Both the position numbers and the translations under genes were made by a program. Of a stretch of 64,000 nucleotides of DNA, positions 19,103-28,786 are shown piece by piece; the first letter of the stretch is position 1; each line of letters starts with the position of its first letter. Source of the DNA: Chryseobacterium gwangjuense (GTDB lineage Bacteria; Bacteroidota; Bacteroidia; Flavobacteriales; Weeksellaceae); NCBI RefSeq assembly GCF_021311115.1, contig NZ_JAJTNP010000008.1, positions 1-64,000 of the forward strand. The letters run 5' to 3'. The notes below the pieces were generated by a model. The model saw nothing but the letters and a program-made list of their open reading frames with translations. It ran no database searches and was not told the origin of the DNA.

Positions 19103-20659
19103 CTATTTTGTCGGAGCTGGTTGAGGAGCCGGTTGCTGTGTTGCAGCCTGTTGAGCCGCTACTACTGCAGGATCCATCCCCATACCTTGTTGTAACTGTA
19201 CATTAGGATCTACCTTAGGAGCAGACAAACCTGTCAGCTTATCTAAGATTGTTATTAATTCCTGTTCACCAAGATTTACATAAGATCTGCTTGCAATTTT
19301 CCCATCTTTATCTACGATTACAAAATTTGGAAGTTTGAAACCATAAACACCGTATTTCTTTGCAATATCAGAATCTAATCCTCCTTCTGCATATACATTA
19401 GTACCAGAAACACCTTTTAATAATGCATTGCTTGTTTTAATAAACTGATCTTTCGTATCATCTACGTTTACAAAAACAAAATTCATTTTTGACTTATAAA
19501 AATTAACTACTTCTTTTAAAACAGGTACAGTAGATTCTCCGATGTAAGGATTCCAAGATGCATAGAAGAACAACATATAAGGTTTTCCTTTATTTTCAGC
19601 TAATTTATAAGATTTACCATCTTGTTTTACAAGTGATGCATCTGGTGCAACTTCACCTATTTTCAATCCAGATACTGCAATTTGAATTTTAGCCAAATCA
19701 GCTTTAATCGTAGCATCTTTAATATCTGTATCGATAATTTTCTTAATTTTTTCTGACGTTTTTGCAGGAGTACCTGGATGAATATCAGACTGAGCCATTA
19801 CAAAAGCTAATAAATAATCTTTAGCTATTTGTGATAGGTTCTTGTCATTTTTTAAATACTGTGAGAAAAGTTCTGATGTTGTAATATCAGTTTTACCTTT
19901 ACTGTTAGCCTCCGCATATTTTTGAAAATCAGGGCTTATTTTAGTCAATAAATACTGTCTGTAAAAAGGATTTTCTTTTACCATTACATCTTTGTTCTCC
20001 TGAAGTTTATTTTCATAATCTGTAAAAACTTTTGAAGGCTTATAAGATGGATTTCCAGACATCTGCTTCTGTCTCATTTCGTATTGCATAAGAATAGAAA
20101 GGATCGTTGCAGAAAGGTCATTATTTTTCCAAGTTACAATTTCATTATCCGGATTGAATTTTTTAACATTTTGCTCAATATTATCGCTAATGCTTTTTTC
20201 AATTTTCTGAACTCCGGCTACGAAAGCTTTATCATCTTTCATCATTAGTTCTGCCATAGTAGCATTCACTTTCTGTCCGTATTCTCCAAGATATTTTTGG
20301 GTTGCCATAAAGAAATCATTGTTCTTTTTAGCATCACCTGTAATTACATATTCCGCAGGAAATGTTGCTCCGTTTCCAGAGATTTCAAGGGTTTGTCCTC
20401 CTTTTAGATATACTAAATTTTGTTTACCAGCATAATTAATCAAATACATCCCATTTTTAGGAGCTTCGAAGCTTCCGGAAAATGATCCGTCATTTTTTAC
20501 ACCAATATTCGCCAAAGGTAATGTAGCCACTCCTGAAGCCTCGATAAATTCGATTCTCTCTAATGGAGAAGCTCCCGCGATTTTTCCTTTTACTTCAACT
20601 TTTTTAGAGCAAGACATCACAAAAATTGCGATGATAAACAATAAAAGATATTTTTTCAT
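19103..20659 (-). CDS. Lipoprotein with AhpC/TSA (TlpA-like) thioredoxin fold lacking the CxxC active site
   Basis: 518 residues. The signal peptide ends in a lipobox (FVMSC). Residues ~25-120 resemble the DUF4369 beta domain common in Bacteroidetes TlpA-like proteins (VKGKIAGASPLERIEFIEASG), followed by a helical middle (~120-330). The C-terminal thioredoxin fold (~345-485) includes YMLFFYASWNPYIGESTVPVL and the cis-proline region FKLPNFVIVDKDG. Where redox enzymes have WCxxC this protein has WNPYI, and I find no cysteine anywhere except the lipid-modified one, so it cannot be a dithiol oxidoreductase. A Gln/Pro/Ala tail (QQAATQQPAPQPAPTK) ends the protein. Probably a periplasm-facing binding or scaffold protein; role unknown. 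Confidence 0.85.
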   Translation of the reverse strand: MKKYLLLFIIAIFVMSCSKKVEVKGKIAGASPLERIEFIEASGVATLPLANIGVKNDGSFSGSFEAPKNGMYLINYAGKQNLVYLKGGQTLEISGNGATFPAEYVITGDAKKNNDFFMATQKYLGEYGQKVNATMAELMMKDDKAFVAGVQKIEKSISDNIEQNVKKFNPDNEIVTWKNNDLSATILSILMQYEMRQKQMSGNPSYKPSKVFTDYENKLQENKDVMVKENPFYRQYLLTKISPDFQKYAEANSKGKTDITTSELFSQYLKNDKNLSQIAKDYLLAFVMAQSDIHPGTPAKTSEKIKKIIDTDIKDATIKADLAKIQIAVSGLKIGEVAPDASLVKQDGKSYKLAENKGKPYMLFFYASWNPYIGESTVPVLKEVVNFYKSKMNFVFVNVDDTKDQFIKTSNALLKGVSGTNVYAEGGLDSDIAKKYGVYGFKLPNFVIVDKDGKIASRSYVNLGEQELITILDKLTGLSAPKVDPNVQLQQGMGMDPAVVAAQQAATQQPAPQPAPTK

Positions 20660-20679
20660 TTTTGATTTTAATAATTTGA

Positions 20680-20687
20680 CAAAAATA
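20680..20687 (-). promoter_or_regulatory. Predicted -7 box for the thioredoxin-fold lipoprotein
   Basis: Minus-strand TATTTTTG fits TAnnTTTG, 21 bases above the start codon at 20659. No clear -33 box. Confidence 0.35.
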
Positions 20688-20780
20688 AGTTTTTCCCACC
20701 AACTGAATACAATTATTTACTGCATTTTATGAAAGATTTAACTAATATCTCAGTTATTCTGAGAAACAACCTTATACCAT

Positions 20781-21638
20781 TTATTCGATGGAAAGAAAAA
20801 TTACCGGGCAATGGTAAGTCGCCTGTCTAAACCATTGAAGTTCTTCATTAGCATTGTAACATTTATTGTCGCCTATTTTATGAGCTTTCTTCATTTTAAT
20901 GACAAAATTCCCTAATGAAATAAATCCAACATAGATATTTTTAAAGTTTTCGTCAATTATTAAATTTCTATGGCTAACATCTATTTCTAAATACTTCCCA
21001 TTACCTGTAAAATTCACTTCGGTCTTCGGAAGTAGATATTGCGGATTTTTACAATCTGCAGATTCGCAGGTATACATGAAAGCTATGATTTTCGTGTTAC
21101 TTTTATCAATCTTTTCTCCAGATATAGGATGCCTCCCACTACTAAAATAATATCTGATTTTTTTTATTTTTTTATCAAGATATGATTCGCTTTTCGGAAT
21201 TTCAATCATTCTTGTTACATCTGGCAGTATGTATAGTCTTGAAGAACCACCTTTATCTTCTATACCGATCAATAGCTCTTTTTTTTCATTATTAATGACA
21301 ACCGTCTCAATAATTTTACCTGAAGAAAAGTTCAAAACAGAGTCTTTAATTTTCAATTCTTCTTTATAGAGATGATAATCTATTTTCTTGTCTAAATCAA
21401 CGATTACAAATGTTTCGGCATTATGTATATTTTCCAAAGGAATATCCACAACACCGTTTTCGGAGATAAATAATTGAGAGGTTTTACCATAGACTTCGAT
21501 CTGATAATTTTTGACTAATTCTGAATCTTTCTTTAACTGAAAACCTTGTGCAGAATACACTATAGAACAACTTATAAAAATGAATAAAAAAAGTTTTTGA
21601 GGGAACGTTTTGTTGATCTGTGAAATACTTACATTCAT
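20781..21638 (-). CDS. Exported protein of unknown function
   Basis: 285 residues. A hydrophobic stretch after a short polar N-terminus (KLFLFIFISCSIVYSAQG) looks like a signal peptide, possibly with the real start slightly downstream. The mature part is beta-strand-like and rich in Lys, Ile and Asp, with paired cysteines CESADC near residue 195 and CYNAN / CPVIF near the C-terminus that could form disulphides. I do not recognise a family. It sits downstream of sdhB on the same strand, but the sdhB terminator separates the two, so it is probably transcribed alone. Confidence 0.65.
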   Translation of the reverse strand: MNVSISQINKTFPQKLFLFIFISCSIVYSAQGFQLKKDSELVKNYQIEVYGKTSQLFISENGVVDIPLENIHNAETFVIVDLDKKIDYHLYKEELKIKDSVLNFSSGKIIETVVINNEKKELLIGIEDKGGSSRLYILPDVTRMIEIPKSESYLDKKIKKIRYYFSSGRHPISGEKIDKSNTKIIAFMYTCESADCKNPQYLLPKTEVNFTGNGKYLEIDVSHRNLIIDENFKNIYVGFISLGNFVIKMKKAHKIGDNKCYNANEELQWFRQATYHCPVIFLSIE

Positions 21639-21656
21639 GTCTTAAAGGTATTGAAT

Positions 21657-21693
21657 AAAAAAATCGTCATCCAGTAAAGGTGACGATTTTTCT
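21657..21693 (-). terminator. Rho-independent terminator of sdhCAB
   Basis: Stem AAATCGTCA / TGACGATTT around an 11-base loop, with T runs on the minus strand, just after the sdhB stop. Confidence 0.85.
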
Positions 21694-21710
21694 TTATGTA
21701 TGATAAAATT

Positions 21711-22478
21711 TTATCCTCTGTCAGCAAGAGCTGCCATATATTCTCTGTTCATTCTAGCGATGTTTTCAAGAGAAATTCCTTTCGGACATTCTACTTCACA
21801 AGCACCCGTATTTGAACAGTTTCCGAATCCTTCTTCGTCCATAGCTTTCACCATGTTCAGAACTCTTCTCTTCGCTTCTACTCTACCTTGAGGTAAAAGA
21901 GCATACTGAGAAACTTTAGCTCCTACGAATAGCATTGCAGAACCGTTTTTACATGTAGCCACACAAGCTCCACATCCGATACAAGCCGCAGCATCCATTG
22001 CTTTGTCTGCATCTTCTTTAGGAACCGGAATTGCATTAGCATCCAAAGTATTTCCTGAAGTGTTCACCGAAATGAAACCACCTGCAGCCATTACTCTGTC
22101 GAATGCACTTCTGTCTACCATTAAGTCTTTAATCACCGGGAAAGCAGCACTTCTCCAAGGTTCAATAACGATAGTTTCACCGTCTTTGAACATTCTCATG
22201 TGAAGCTGACAAGTCGTGATACCTGTATCCGGACCGTGAGCTCTACCATTAATGTAAAGAGAACACATACCGCAGATTCCTTCACGACAGTCGTGGTCGA
22301 AAGCGATAGGCTCTTTTCCTTCGTTGATGATATTTTCGTTCAGAATGTCCAACATTTCTAAGAAAGAAGAATCTGTAGAAACATCTGATATTTTGTAGGT
22401 CTCAAACTGACCTTTAGTTTTGCTATTTTTTTGTCTCCAAATTTTTAGGGTAAGATGAAGGCCTTTTTTTGCACTCAT
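21711..22478 (-). CDS. sdhB: Succinate dehydrogenase / fumarate reductase iron-sulphur subunit
   Basis: 255 residues. The cysteine sets are those of SdhB/Frd[10 protein letters not shown] plus a later C for the 2Fe-2S cluster (~65-80), [11 protein letters not shown] for the 4Fe-4S cluster and [17 protein letters not shown] for the remaining cluster. It passes electrons from SdhA-bound FAD to the membrane anchor and quinone pool in complex II. It is the last gene of sdhC-sdhA-sdhB, 24 bases after sdhA, and the operon ends at the hairpin downstream. Confidence 0.96.
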   Translation of the reverse strand: MSAKKGLHLTLKIWRQKNSKTKGQFETYKISDVSTDSSFLEMLDILNENIINEGKEPIAFDHDCREGICGMCSLYINGRAHGPDTGITTCQLHMRMFKDGETIVIEPWRSAAFPVIKDLMVDRSAFDRVMAAGGFISVNTSGNTLDANAIPVPKEDADKAMDAAACIGCGACVATCKNGSAMLFVGAKVSQYALLPQGRVEAKRRVLNMVKAMDEEGFGNCSNTGACEVECPKGISLENIARMNREYMAALADRG

Positions 22479-22502
22479 AATTATTTATTTATAGGTTGGA
22501 GA

Positions 22503-24515
22503 TTATTTATAACTTCTTGTTTTAACTTCGATGTTGTCGTAGATCAAGTCTTCTTTGTGCAGAACTTCCGTTGTAATATCATCTGTTTGATATTCCCAAG
22601 CTCCTACATATTTGAAGTTAACGTCATCTCTTTCAGCCTCACCTTCAGGAGTAGAATGATCTTCTCTGAAATGTCCACCACAAGATTCGTTTCTATGTAA
22701 TGCATCGATTGCCATTAATTGTCCTAGTTCGATAAAATCTGCAACTCTGAAAGCTTTTTCAAGTTCAGTGTTCATTCCATCGGCATCACCAGGAACTTTC
22801 ACATCACTCCAGAATTCTTTTTTCACCTGTGCAATTTCAGCAATAGCTTCTTTCAAACCTTCAGGAGTTCTTCCCATTCCCACCTTATTCCACATGATGT
22901 GTCCTAATTTTTTATGGAAATAATCTACAGAGTGAGTCCCTTTATTATTTAAGAAGAAGTTTACTTTATCTTTAATTTCTTTTTCAGCCTGATCAAACTC
23001 ACCAGAGTTCGTAGGAATAGCACCTGTTCTGATGTCTGCAGAAAGATAATCTGCAATCGTATAAGGAAGTACGAAATATCCGTCTGCCAAACCTTGCATT
23101 AAAGCAGAAGCTCCCAATCTGTTTGCTCCGTGATCTGAGAAGTTAGCCTCACCAATTACGAAACATCCTGGGATTGTAGACTGAAGGTTATAATCAACCC
23201 ATACTCCCCCCATTGTGTAGTGAACCGCAGGATAAATCTTCATCGGTGTTTTGTAAGGATCATCAGCAGTAATTTTTTCGTACATTACGAATAAGTTACC
23301 ATATTTCTCCTCAACCCAACTCTTACCTAAATCATACAATTGCTGATCAGTTGGATTATGAATATGTTTTTCGATAGCGGCTTCTTTACCTTTTTTCATG
23401 ATCTCTGTAGAGAAATCCAGGTAAACACCTTCTTGGGTATCATTATTTTCGATTCCGAAACCAGCGTCGCATCTTTCCTTAGCTGCTCTTGAAGCAACGT
23501 CTCTAGGTACAAGGTTACCAAACGCAGGATATCTTCTTTCTAAATAATAATCTCTATCTTCTTCTTTAATATTTTCAGGTCTTAATTTACCTTCTCTGAT
23601 CGCTACTGAATCTTCATGTTTTTTAGGAACCCAGATTCTTCCTGAGTTTCTTAATGATTCAGACATCAAAGTCAGTTTAGACTGCTGTGTTCCGTGAACA
23701 GGAATACAAGTCGGGTGAATCTGTACGTAGCAAGGGTTTGCAAAATACGCACCTTTCTTGTGAATCTTCCATGCTGCAGAAACGTTGGATCCCATTGCAT
23801 TGGTAGAAAGGAAATATACGTTTCCGTATCCTCCTGAAGCAATTACAACTGCATGAGCAGAATGTCTTTCGATCTCACCAGTTACAAGATTTCTTGCGAT
23901 GATCCCTCTTGCTTTTCCATCAACGATTACAAGATCAAGCATCTCGTGACGGTTGTACATTTTAATTCTACCTTTACCGATCTGACGGCTCATTGAAGAA
24001 TATGCACCTAATAATAACTGTTGTCCAGTCTGTCCTTTTGCATAGAAAGTTCTTTTTACCTGAACCCCACCAAATGAACGGTTATCTAACTGACCGCCGT
24101 AATCTCTCCCGAAAGGAACTCCCTGAGAAACACACTGGTCGATAATATTTGCTGAAACTTCCGCTAATCTGTAAACGTTTGCCTCTCTTGCTCTATAGTC
24201 ACCACCTTTGATGGTATCATAGAATAATCTATAAGTAGAGTCACCGTCTCCCTGATAATTTTTAGCAGCGTTGATCCCTCCCTGAGCAGCAATAGAGTGC
24301 GCTCTTCTTGGAGAATCCTGATAGCAGAATGCTTTTACATTATATCCCTGCTCAGCCAAAGTAGCTGCAGCAGAACCTCCTGCCAAACCTGTACCTACAA
24401 CAATAATATCAATCTTATCTCTGTTGTTTGGTGCAACAAGGTTCATATGGTCTTTATGATTTTTCCACTTATCCTTTAGAGGACCCGCCGGAATTTTTGA
24501 ATCTAATTTACTCAT
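22503..24515 (-). CDS. sdhA: Succinate dehydrogenase / fumarate reductase flavoprotein subunit
   Basis: 670 residues, close to the length of Bacteroidetes/epsilon-type SdhA. The FAD-binding motif [18 protein letters not shown] is at ~40-57. The segment [14 protein letters not shown] (~93-106) contains the histidine that normally binds FAD covalently. The capping and active-site region includes [12 protein letters not shown] and [23 protein letters not shown] residues, and [15 protein letters not shown] ends the helical domain. It oxidises succinate to fumarate in the TCA cycle. It lies 15 bases after sdhC. Confidence 0.97.
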   Translation of the reverse strand: MSKLDSKIPAGPLKDKWKNHKDHMNLVAPNNRDKIDIIVVGTGLAGGSAAATLAEQGYNVKAFCYQDSPRRAHSIAAQGGINAAKNYQGDGDSTYRLFYDTIKGGDYRAREANVYRLAEVSANIIDQCVSQGVPFGRDYGGQLDNRSFGGVQVKRTFYAKGQTGQQLLLGAYSSMSRQIGKGRIKMYNRHEMLDLVIVDGKARGIIARNLVTGEIERHSAHAVVIASGGYGNVYFLSTNAMGSNVSAAWKIHKKGAYFANPCYVQIHPTCIPVHGTQQSKLTLMSESLRNSGRIWVPKKHEDSVAIREGKLRPENIKEEDRDYYLERRYPAFGNLVPRDVASRAAKERCDAGFGIENNDTQEGVYLDFSTEIMKKGKEAAIEKHIHNPTDQQLYDLGKSWVEEKYGNLFVMYEKITADDPYKTPMKIYPAVHYTMGGVWVDYNLQSTIPGCFVIGEANFSDHGANRLGASALMQGLADGYFVLPYTIADYLSADIRTGAIPTNSGEFDQAEKEIKDKVNFFLNNKGTHSVDYFHKKLGHIMWNKVGMGRTPEGLKEAIAEIAQVKKEFWSDVKVPGDADGMNTELEKAFRVADFIELGQLMAIDALHRNESCGGHFREDHSTPEGEAERDDVNFKYVGAWEYQTDDITTEVLHKEDLIYDNIEVKTRSYK

Positions 24516-24530
24516 ATTGGTATATTGATA

Positions 24531-25193
24531 TTATTGAGTTACAAAGTGAAAAATTGCGATAAAAATGAAACCTGCAGGAATAAGGATAGAATACCATTTT
24601 CCAAAAGCTTTAATTACCGGAGTGTACTTCGGGTGTCTCGCTCCCACAGATTGGAATGAAGACTGGAAACCGTGAGCTAAGTGTAATCCTAACAAAACGA
24701 AAGCAATCACATAAATCGCTACTCTCCATAAATCTGCAAACTTCTCATGAAGTTCCGGCCAGAAACGTTCAGCATCAGGAGCAATTCCTTCTACATACTT
24801 GTAATTTATTTCATGTAACCAGAAATCATACAAGTGAAGCGCCAAGAAAGCTAAAACAACAGCTCCAGAAATAATCATATTTCTAGACATCCATGAAGAA
24901 TTCACAGAAGCATTGTTTGCAGCATACTTTATAGGACGCGCTTTGTTGTTCTTCATTTCCAATACAAATCCCATAATGAAATGGAATATTACTGCAAAAC
25001 CAAGAACAGGCTGCATTAAGAACTGCACAAAAGGATTATAGCCCATAAAATCTGACGCTGTATTGAACGCATCACGATTCAGGACTGATAACAAATTGGT
25101 CGTCAAATGCAGTATAAGAAAAACCAGCAAAAATAGAGCTGATAATGCCATAGCATATTTTCTACCTATCGTAGAACTCGTTAAACCTGCCAT
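24531..25193 (-). CDS. sdhC: Succinate dehydrogenase cytochrome b subunit
   Basis: 220 residues with five predicted membrane helices (for example ALSALFLLVFLILHLTTNLL and FHFIMGFVLEM). The histidines in LILHLT, FHFIMG, ALHLYDF and LHLAHGFQ are candidates for haem ligands. This is the single-anchor (B-type) SdhC that serves as cytochrome b and quinone site, so no SdhD is expected or found. It is the first gene of sdhCAB, with a good promoter directly upstream. Confidence 0.95.
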   Translation of the reverse strand: MAGLTSSTIGRKYAMALSALFLLVFLILHLTTNLLSVLNRDAFNTASDFMGYNPFVQFLMQPVLGFAVIFHFIMGFVLEMKNNKARPIKYAANNASVNSSWMSRNMIISGAVVLAFLALHLYDFWLHEINYKYVEGIAPDAERFWPELHEKFADLWRVAIYVIAFVLLGLHLAHGFQSSFQSVGARHPKYTPVIKAFGKWYSILIPAGFIFIAIFHFVTQ

Positions 25194-25216
25194 ATAAGTT
25201 TAAATTTGAATTTCCA

Positions 25217-25245
25217 CAAAATTAAGAAATGTTAACAATATCAAA
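25217..25245 (-). promoter_or_regulatory. Predicted sdhCAB promoter
   Basis: On the minus strand TTTG (25242-25245) is followed by 17 bases and then TAATTTTG (25217-25224), matching both boxes of the Bacteroidetes housekeeping promoter. The start codon lies 23 bases beyond. Confidence 0.6.
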
Positions 25246-25337
25246 AAGTGAGAAATCTCACTATTCGTCAGTTTGTAATCTTTCTAAATAAGAATTCGAA
25301 ATGTTATTAAATAAAGGAAAAAATAAATTTTTAATAT

Positions 25338-27107
25338 CTATTTTATCATATAAATTCTGTTGTCATACACCATCTTCTGAACTGTGCTTGGAAGCGTTTT
25401 TATCGTTACAAAATGAAGTCTTCTTGAGGAACAATACGGATTAACAATAAACCGTATAATTTTCTGTTTATCTGACTTTTCATCAATCCAAAAAGAAACC
25501 CGATCTCCTTTTTTCACTGAAAGCACTTTATGTTTATAAAAATTATGAATCAATACCTCTTCTTTATTATCCTGATAAAGGTTAAAACCGGTTCTGATAA
25601 TTAAAAATACGAGCATGCACATGATCAACCTCGCAGCATTTTGAGTATTAAATTTCAAAATCATAAACCTCAGCAAATAAATCCCCGCAAACAAACAGAT
25701 AACCTCAACCAGATTCATTGCTATATTCTCCGAGAAAAGAATATCCACACTCGCAAACCAATGGATTATCTGATGCAGAATATGCACTGTAAAATCATAA
25801 ATAATGTTAATAAAAGAAACATCCAAATTGATCACAATCAAAACCGTCATTAAAAATGAAAACACAATAATCGTTTCTGAAAAAGGCACAATAAAAAAAT
25901 TGGCAACAATCGAAATCAATGAAAATTGATGAAAATAAAATAACACTAGCGGCAATGTTACCAGTTGTGCAGAAATTGAAATCGAAACCGTATTAAAAAT
26001 CAGTTTCTTAAAATAAGTATCTGCATTGGGTAAATAATGTAAAATCGGCTGGTTCAGCCAAAAAATTCCCAAAACAGCAATAAAACTCAACTGAAAGCCT
26101 ATATCAAACAGCTGCTCAGAATCAAAAATTAAAATAATAAAAGCAGATAGTGCTAACGAATGCAGTAAATCAGGTTTCCGCTGAAGCAAAACATACACGA
26201 AGTAAACTGTTAGCATAATACATGATCTGACTACCGAATTTCCCAATCCAATAAATACAGCGAACATCCAAATAAATAATAAACTGGCAATGATGGCATA
26301 TTTCCTGAATTGAACAGGTAAAATCTTCACCAGCAACATATAAAACAATCCAAAAATAACTGCTATATGTGTTCCTGAGATTGCTAAAAAATGGACTAAT
26401 CCGGATTTATTGAAATCCTGTAAAGTTTCTGCATCTATTTCTGTCCGATCTGCTAAAATTACTCCTTTTAAAAATTCTTTGGACTTTGAAGACATTTCAG
26501 TTTTATCAATATTTTGAAGAACTTCCAGTCTTTTCTGTAAAATTTTTTCACCTACATTTAAATCATCTCTTATGGCAAAAGAAATATCACCATTAATATA
26601 ACATTGGTATTCAATCTTTTTTCTTTTTAAATATTCAGAATAATCAAACTGAAAATCATTTTGTGGAGATTCGGGTTTCGAAATGTATGCTTTAGCTTTA
26701 TAATAATGATTAAAATCCAATTCCATTTTATCTCTTGGAACATACAAAATCACCTTACAATTATCTATTCCAATCTGAGCTATCCCTTCATATTTTTTAT
26801 TTTTTTCGTTGGAATTTAATTTTTTAGAAATCTTAAAAACCAGATATTCATTCGAAGAAATTTTCAAATCTTTGTTTTCAAAGGAGTTAAAAGAATGTAG
26901 TACAACACCAATTCCAAAGAACATCAATCCCAATAAATAGGGTTTTAATTGATATAAAAGAAAGGTTTTGAAATAGGTTAACATTGAAATTACAACACCA
27001 ATTCCAATCATTAGATATACAATATTTTTATCCAAAGAAAATTGATCCTGAAAAAAAATCCCAAGGATAAAACAAATGGTAAGAATGAAAAGAGGCTGTT
27101 TATTCAA
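25338..27107 (-). CDS. comEC: ComEC/Rec2 family competence membrane protein
   Basis: 589 residues, nearly all membrane helix. The N-terminal part (~1-190) has helices plus an OB-like DUF4131 region. The ComEC core (~200-480) carries SGLVHFLAISGTHIAVIFGL and GNSVVRSCIM, signature motifs of the competence domain. The C-terminal metallo-beta-lactamase domain of longer ComEC proteins is absent, as often in Bacteroidetes. Proposed role: passage of single-stranded DNA across the inner membrane during uptake. It appears monocistronic. The preceding gap holds a minus-strand TACCTTTG box at 27121-27128. Confidence 0.88.
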   Translation of the reverse strand: MNKQPLFILTICFILGIFFQDQFSLDKNIVYLMIGIGVVISMLTYFKTFLLYQLKPYLLGLMFFGIGVVLHSFNSFENKDLKISSNEYLVFKISKKLNSNEKNKKYEGIAQIGIDNCKVILYVPRDKMELDFNHYYKAKAYISKPESPQNDFQFDYSEYLKRKKIEYQCYINGDISFAIRDDLNVGEKILQKRLEVLQNIDKTEMSSKSKEFLKGVILADRTEIDAETLQDFNKSGLVHFLAISGTHIAVIFGLFYMLLVKILPVQFRKYAIIASLLFIWMFAVFIGLGNSVVRSCIMLTVYFVYVLLQRKPDLLHSLALSAFIILIFDSEQLFDIGFQLSFIAVLGIFWLNQPILHYLPNADTYFKKLIFNTVSISISAQLVTLPLVLFYFHQFSLISIVANFFIVPFSETIIVFSFLMTVLIVINLDVSFINIIYDFTVHILHQIIHWFASVDILFSENIAMNLVEVICLFAGIYLLRFMILKFNTQNAARLIMCMLVFLIIRTGFNLYQDNKEEVLIHNFYKHKVLSVKKGDRVSFWIDEKSDKQKIIRFIVNPYCSSRRLHFVTIKTLPSTVQKMVYDNRIYMIK

Positions 27108-27239
27108 AATTTGTGCTTTTCAAAGGTATTTATTCAAATAAAAAACTAAAAATCAACATTTTAAAAACAAGATTAAATTCATTTTATAAAAGAAAATTAC
27201 AGAAAAGTTTCTATAATCTATAACATTATTTTAAAAATA

Positions 27240-28625
27240 TCAAACTCCTTTAATTTCTTCTGCTGCTTCTTCTCCAGACTCGATTGCACCCTCCATGAAA
27301 CCCTGCCAATTCTCTGAAAGATGTTCTCCCGCAAAATGAATATGAAGGAAAGGTTCTTTTAAAATAGGTTTGATACGAAACCATTGCCCCGGTCTGTAAA
27401 GCGCGTAAGCTCCTTTTGACCGATCATCATTTCCCCAATAGTAATTCTCCTGTTGTAAAAGACTCGATTTTAGATCTCCGAAAATTGGTCGTAAAGTATC
27501 TTGTATACTATTAAAATTCGCTTCCTTACTTTGATTAGCAATAACGGCAGCTTTATCACCTATACTGTAAGAGATCAAAACTCCGGCTTTTTCGGGTTGC
27601 TTTTGGGTAGCGTGATAAAAATAATGCGGAAGCTGATCCGTCACCAAATCAAAATCCTCAGATTCCCAAAAACGTTTATCGAAAAGCATCGCATGTTTGT
27701 TGATTCGGGCATATTGAAGTTCATTAAGAGCTTCAATTTTATCATTCGGTAAATGTGGTCTCCAATCAATATTTTTCAAAGCAAAAGTAGGAAGTGTACA
27801 AATTACTTTATCTGCTTCAAAGACTTCCCCGTTGGAACAAAAGACTTTTACTCGATCACCCTGCTCAACGCGTATTACTTTATGATTCAACTTTATATTC
27901 TTTTCACCTAACTTTTCTGCAAGTTTTTGCGCTAATCTTTTGTTTCCCCCTACAATTTTCTGATCCATCTGATTTTTAGTATGCTCTTTACCATCTTCTC
28001 CAGGAAGATTTTCAGCATATTCTGAAAGAGCCGAATTTGCAGAGACCTGCCTTATACTTTCACCGAAATCAGTACTGTCAAACAATTCATGAAGATCAAG
28101 ATCACGCTCATTACACCCATTATTTACTAAATACTTCCACCAATCCATTTTATCAAGAATCATTTTATCATCATCATTAAAATCTCTATACTCTTGCAGT
28201 AATCTTTCCAACTTTACATCCCATGCTTCGCTGTAATGTGATTTTTTAGCTGGAGTGTAAACATTTTTGTACAAAAGACGGGTACTCATCTGGTTATCAT
28301 CCAGCTTCAGTTTAAATTCATCACAAAGCTGAAGAAGACGCTGATGTGAATTTCCTACCCACTCCGCACCAAGCTCGATAATAAGATTATTTTTCATGGT
28401 ATGAGAAAAAACTCTTCCTCCTACATCATTTTTGCTTTCTAAAACTGTTACGTTGAATTTTCTGGAACCTAGGTGATTAGCCGCAGCAAGTCCGGAAAAA
28501 CCGGCACCAATAATAATCACATCTTTTTTACCGGAAATAATAAAGTTGGCAAAAGATGAACTTGGAATCATCAAACCTCCGGCTGCAAGCAACCCTTGCC
28601 GTATAAAGGATCTTCTTGTTGTCAT
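27240..28625 (-). CDS. Flavin-containing amine oxidase, Tat-exported
   Basis: 461 residues. The N-terminus MTTRRSFIRQGLLAAGGLMIPSSSFA is a twin-arginine signal (RRSFIR), so the folded flavoprotein is exported. FAD-binding GxGxxG is in DVIIIGAGFSGLAAANHLG (~37-55), followed by the acidic ESKNDVGGRVFS motif of the amine oxidase family. The C-terminal FAD region is LHIHFAGEHLSENWQGFMEGAIESG. It should oxidise an amine or amino acid with oxygen; the substrate cannot be told from the sequence. It stands between comEC and lpxB on the same strand, with separate transcription likely. Confidence 0.88.
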   Translation of the reverse strand: MTTRRSFIRQGLLAAGGLMIPSSSFANFIISGKKDVIIIGAGFSGLAAANHLGSRKFNVTVLESKNDVGGRVFSHTMKNNLIIELGAEWVGNSHQRLLQLCDEFKLKLDDNQMSTRLLYKNVYTPAKKSHYSEAWDVKLERLLQEYRDFNDDDKMILDKMDWWKYLVNNGCNERDLDLHELFDSTDFGESIRQVSANSALSEYAENLPGEDGKEHTKNQMDQKIVGGNKRLAQKLAEKLGEKNIKLNHKVIRVEQGDRVKVFCSNGEVFEADKVICTLPTFALKNIDWRPHLPNDKIEALNELQYARINKHAMLFDKRFWESEDFDLVTDQLPHYFYHATQKQPEKAGVLISYSIGDKAAVIANQSKEANFNSIQDTLRPIFGDLKSSLLQQENYYWGNDDRSKGAYALYRPGQWFRIKPILKEPFLHIHFAGEHLSENWQGFMEGAIESGEEAAEEIKGV

Positions 28626-28735
28626 AATATGTTTTTAGGTTATTAGTTTTAATCAAAAAAATAATGCGTTCAAAAACATTGATTCCAACAAGAAATTACG
28701 CATGACTAAATTTAATAAAAAATTCTATGCAGAAA

Positions 28736-28766
28736 TAAAAAATCGCAGGAGAAACTCCTACGATTC
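28736..28766 (-). terminator. Rho-independent terminator of lpxB
   Basis: Minus-strand AATCGTAGGAG, loop TTTC, TCCTGCGATT: a ~10-bp stem with one wobble, followed by a T run, 20 bases after the lpxB stop. Confidence 0.85.
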
Positions 28767-28786
28767 ATATTATTATTTAAAATATT

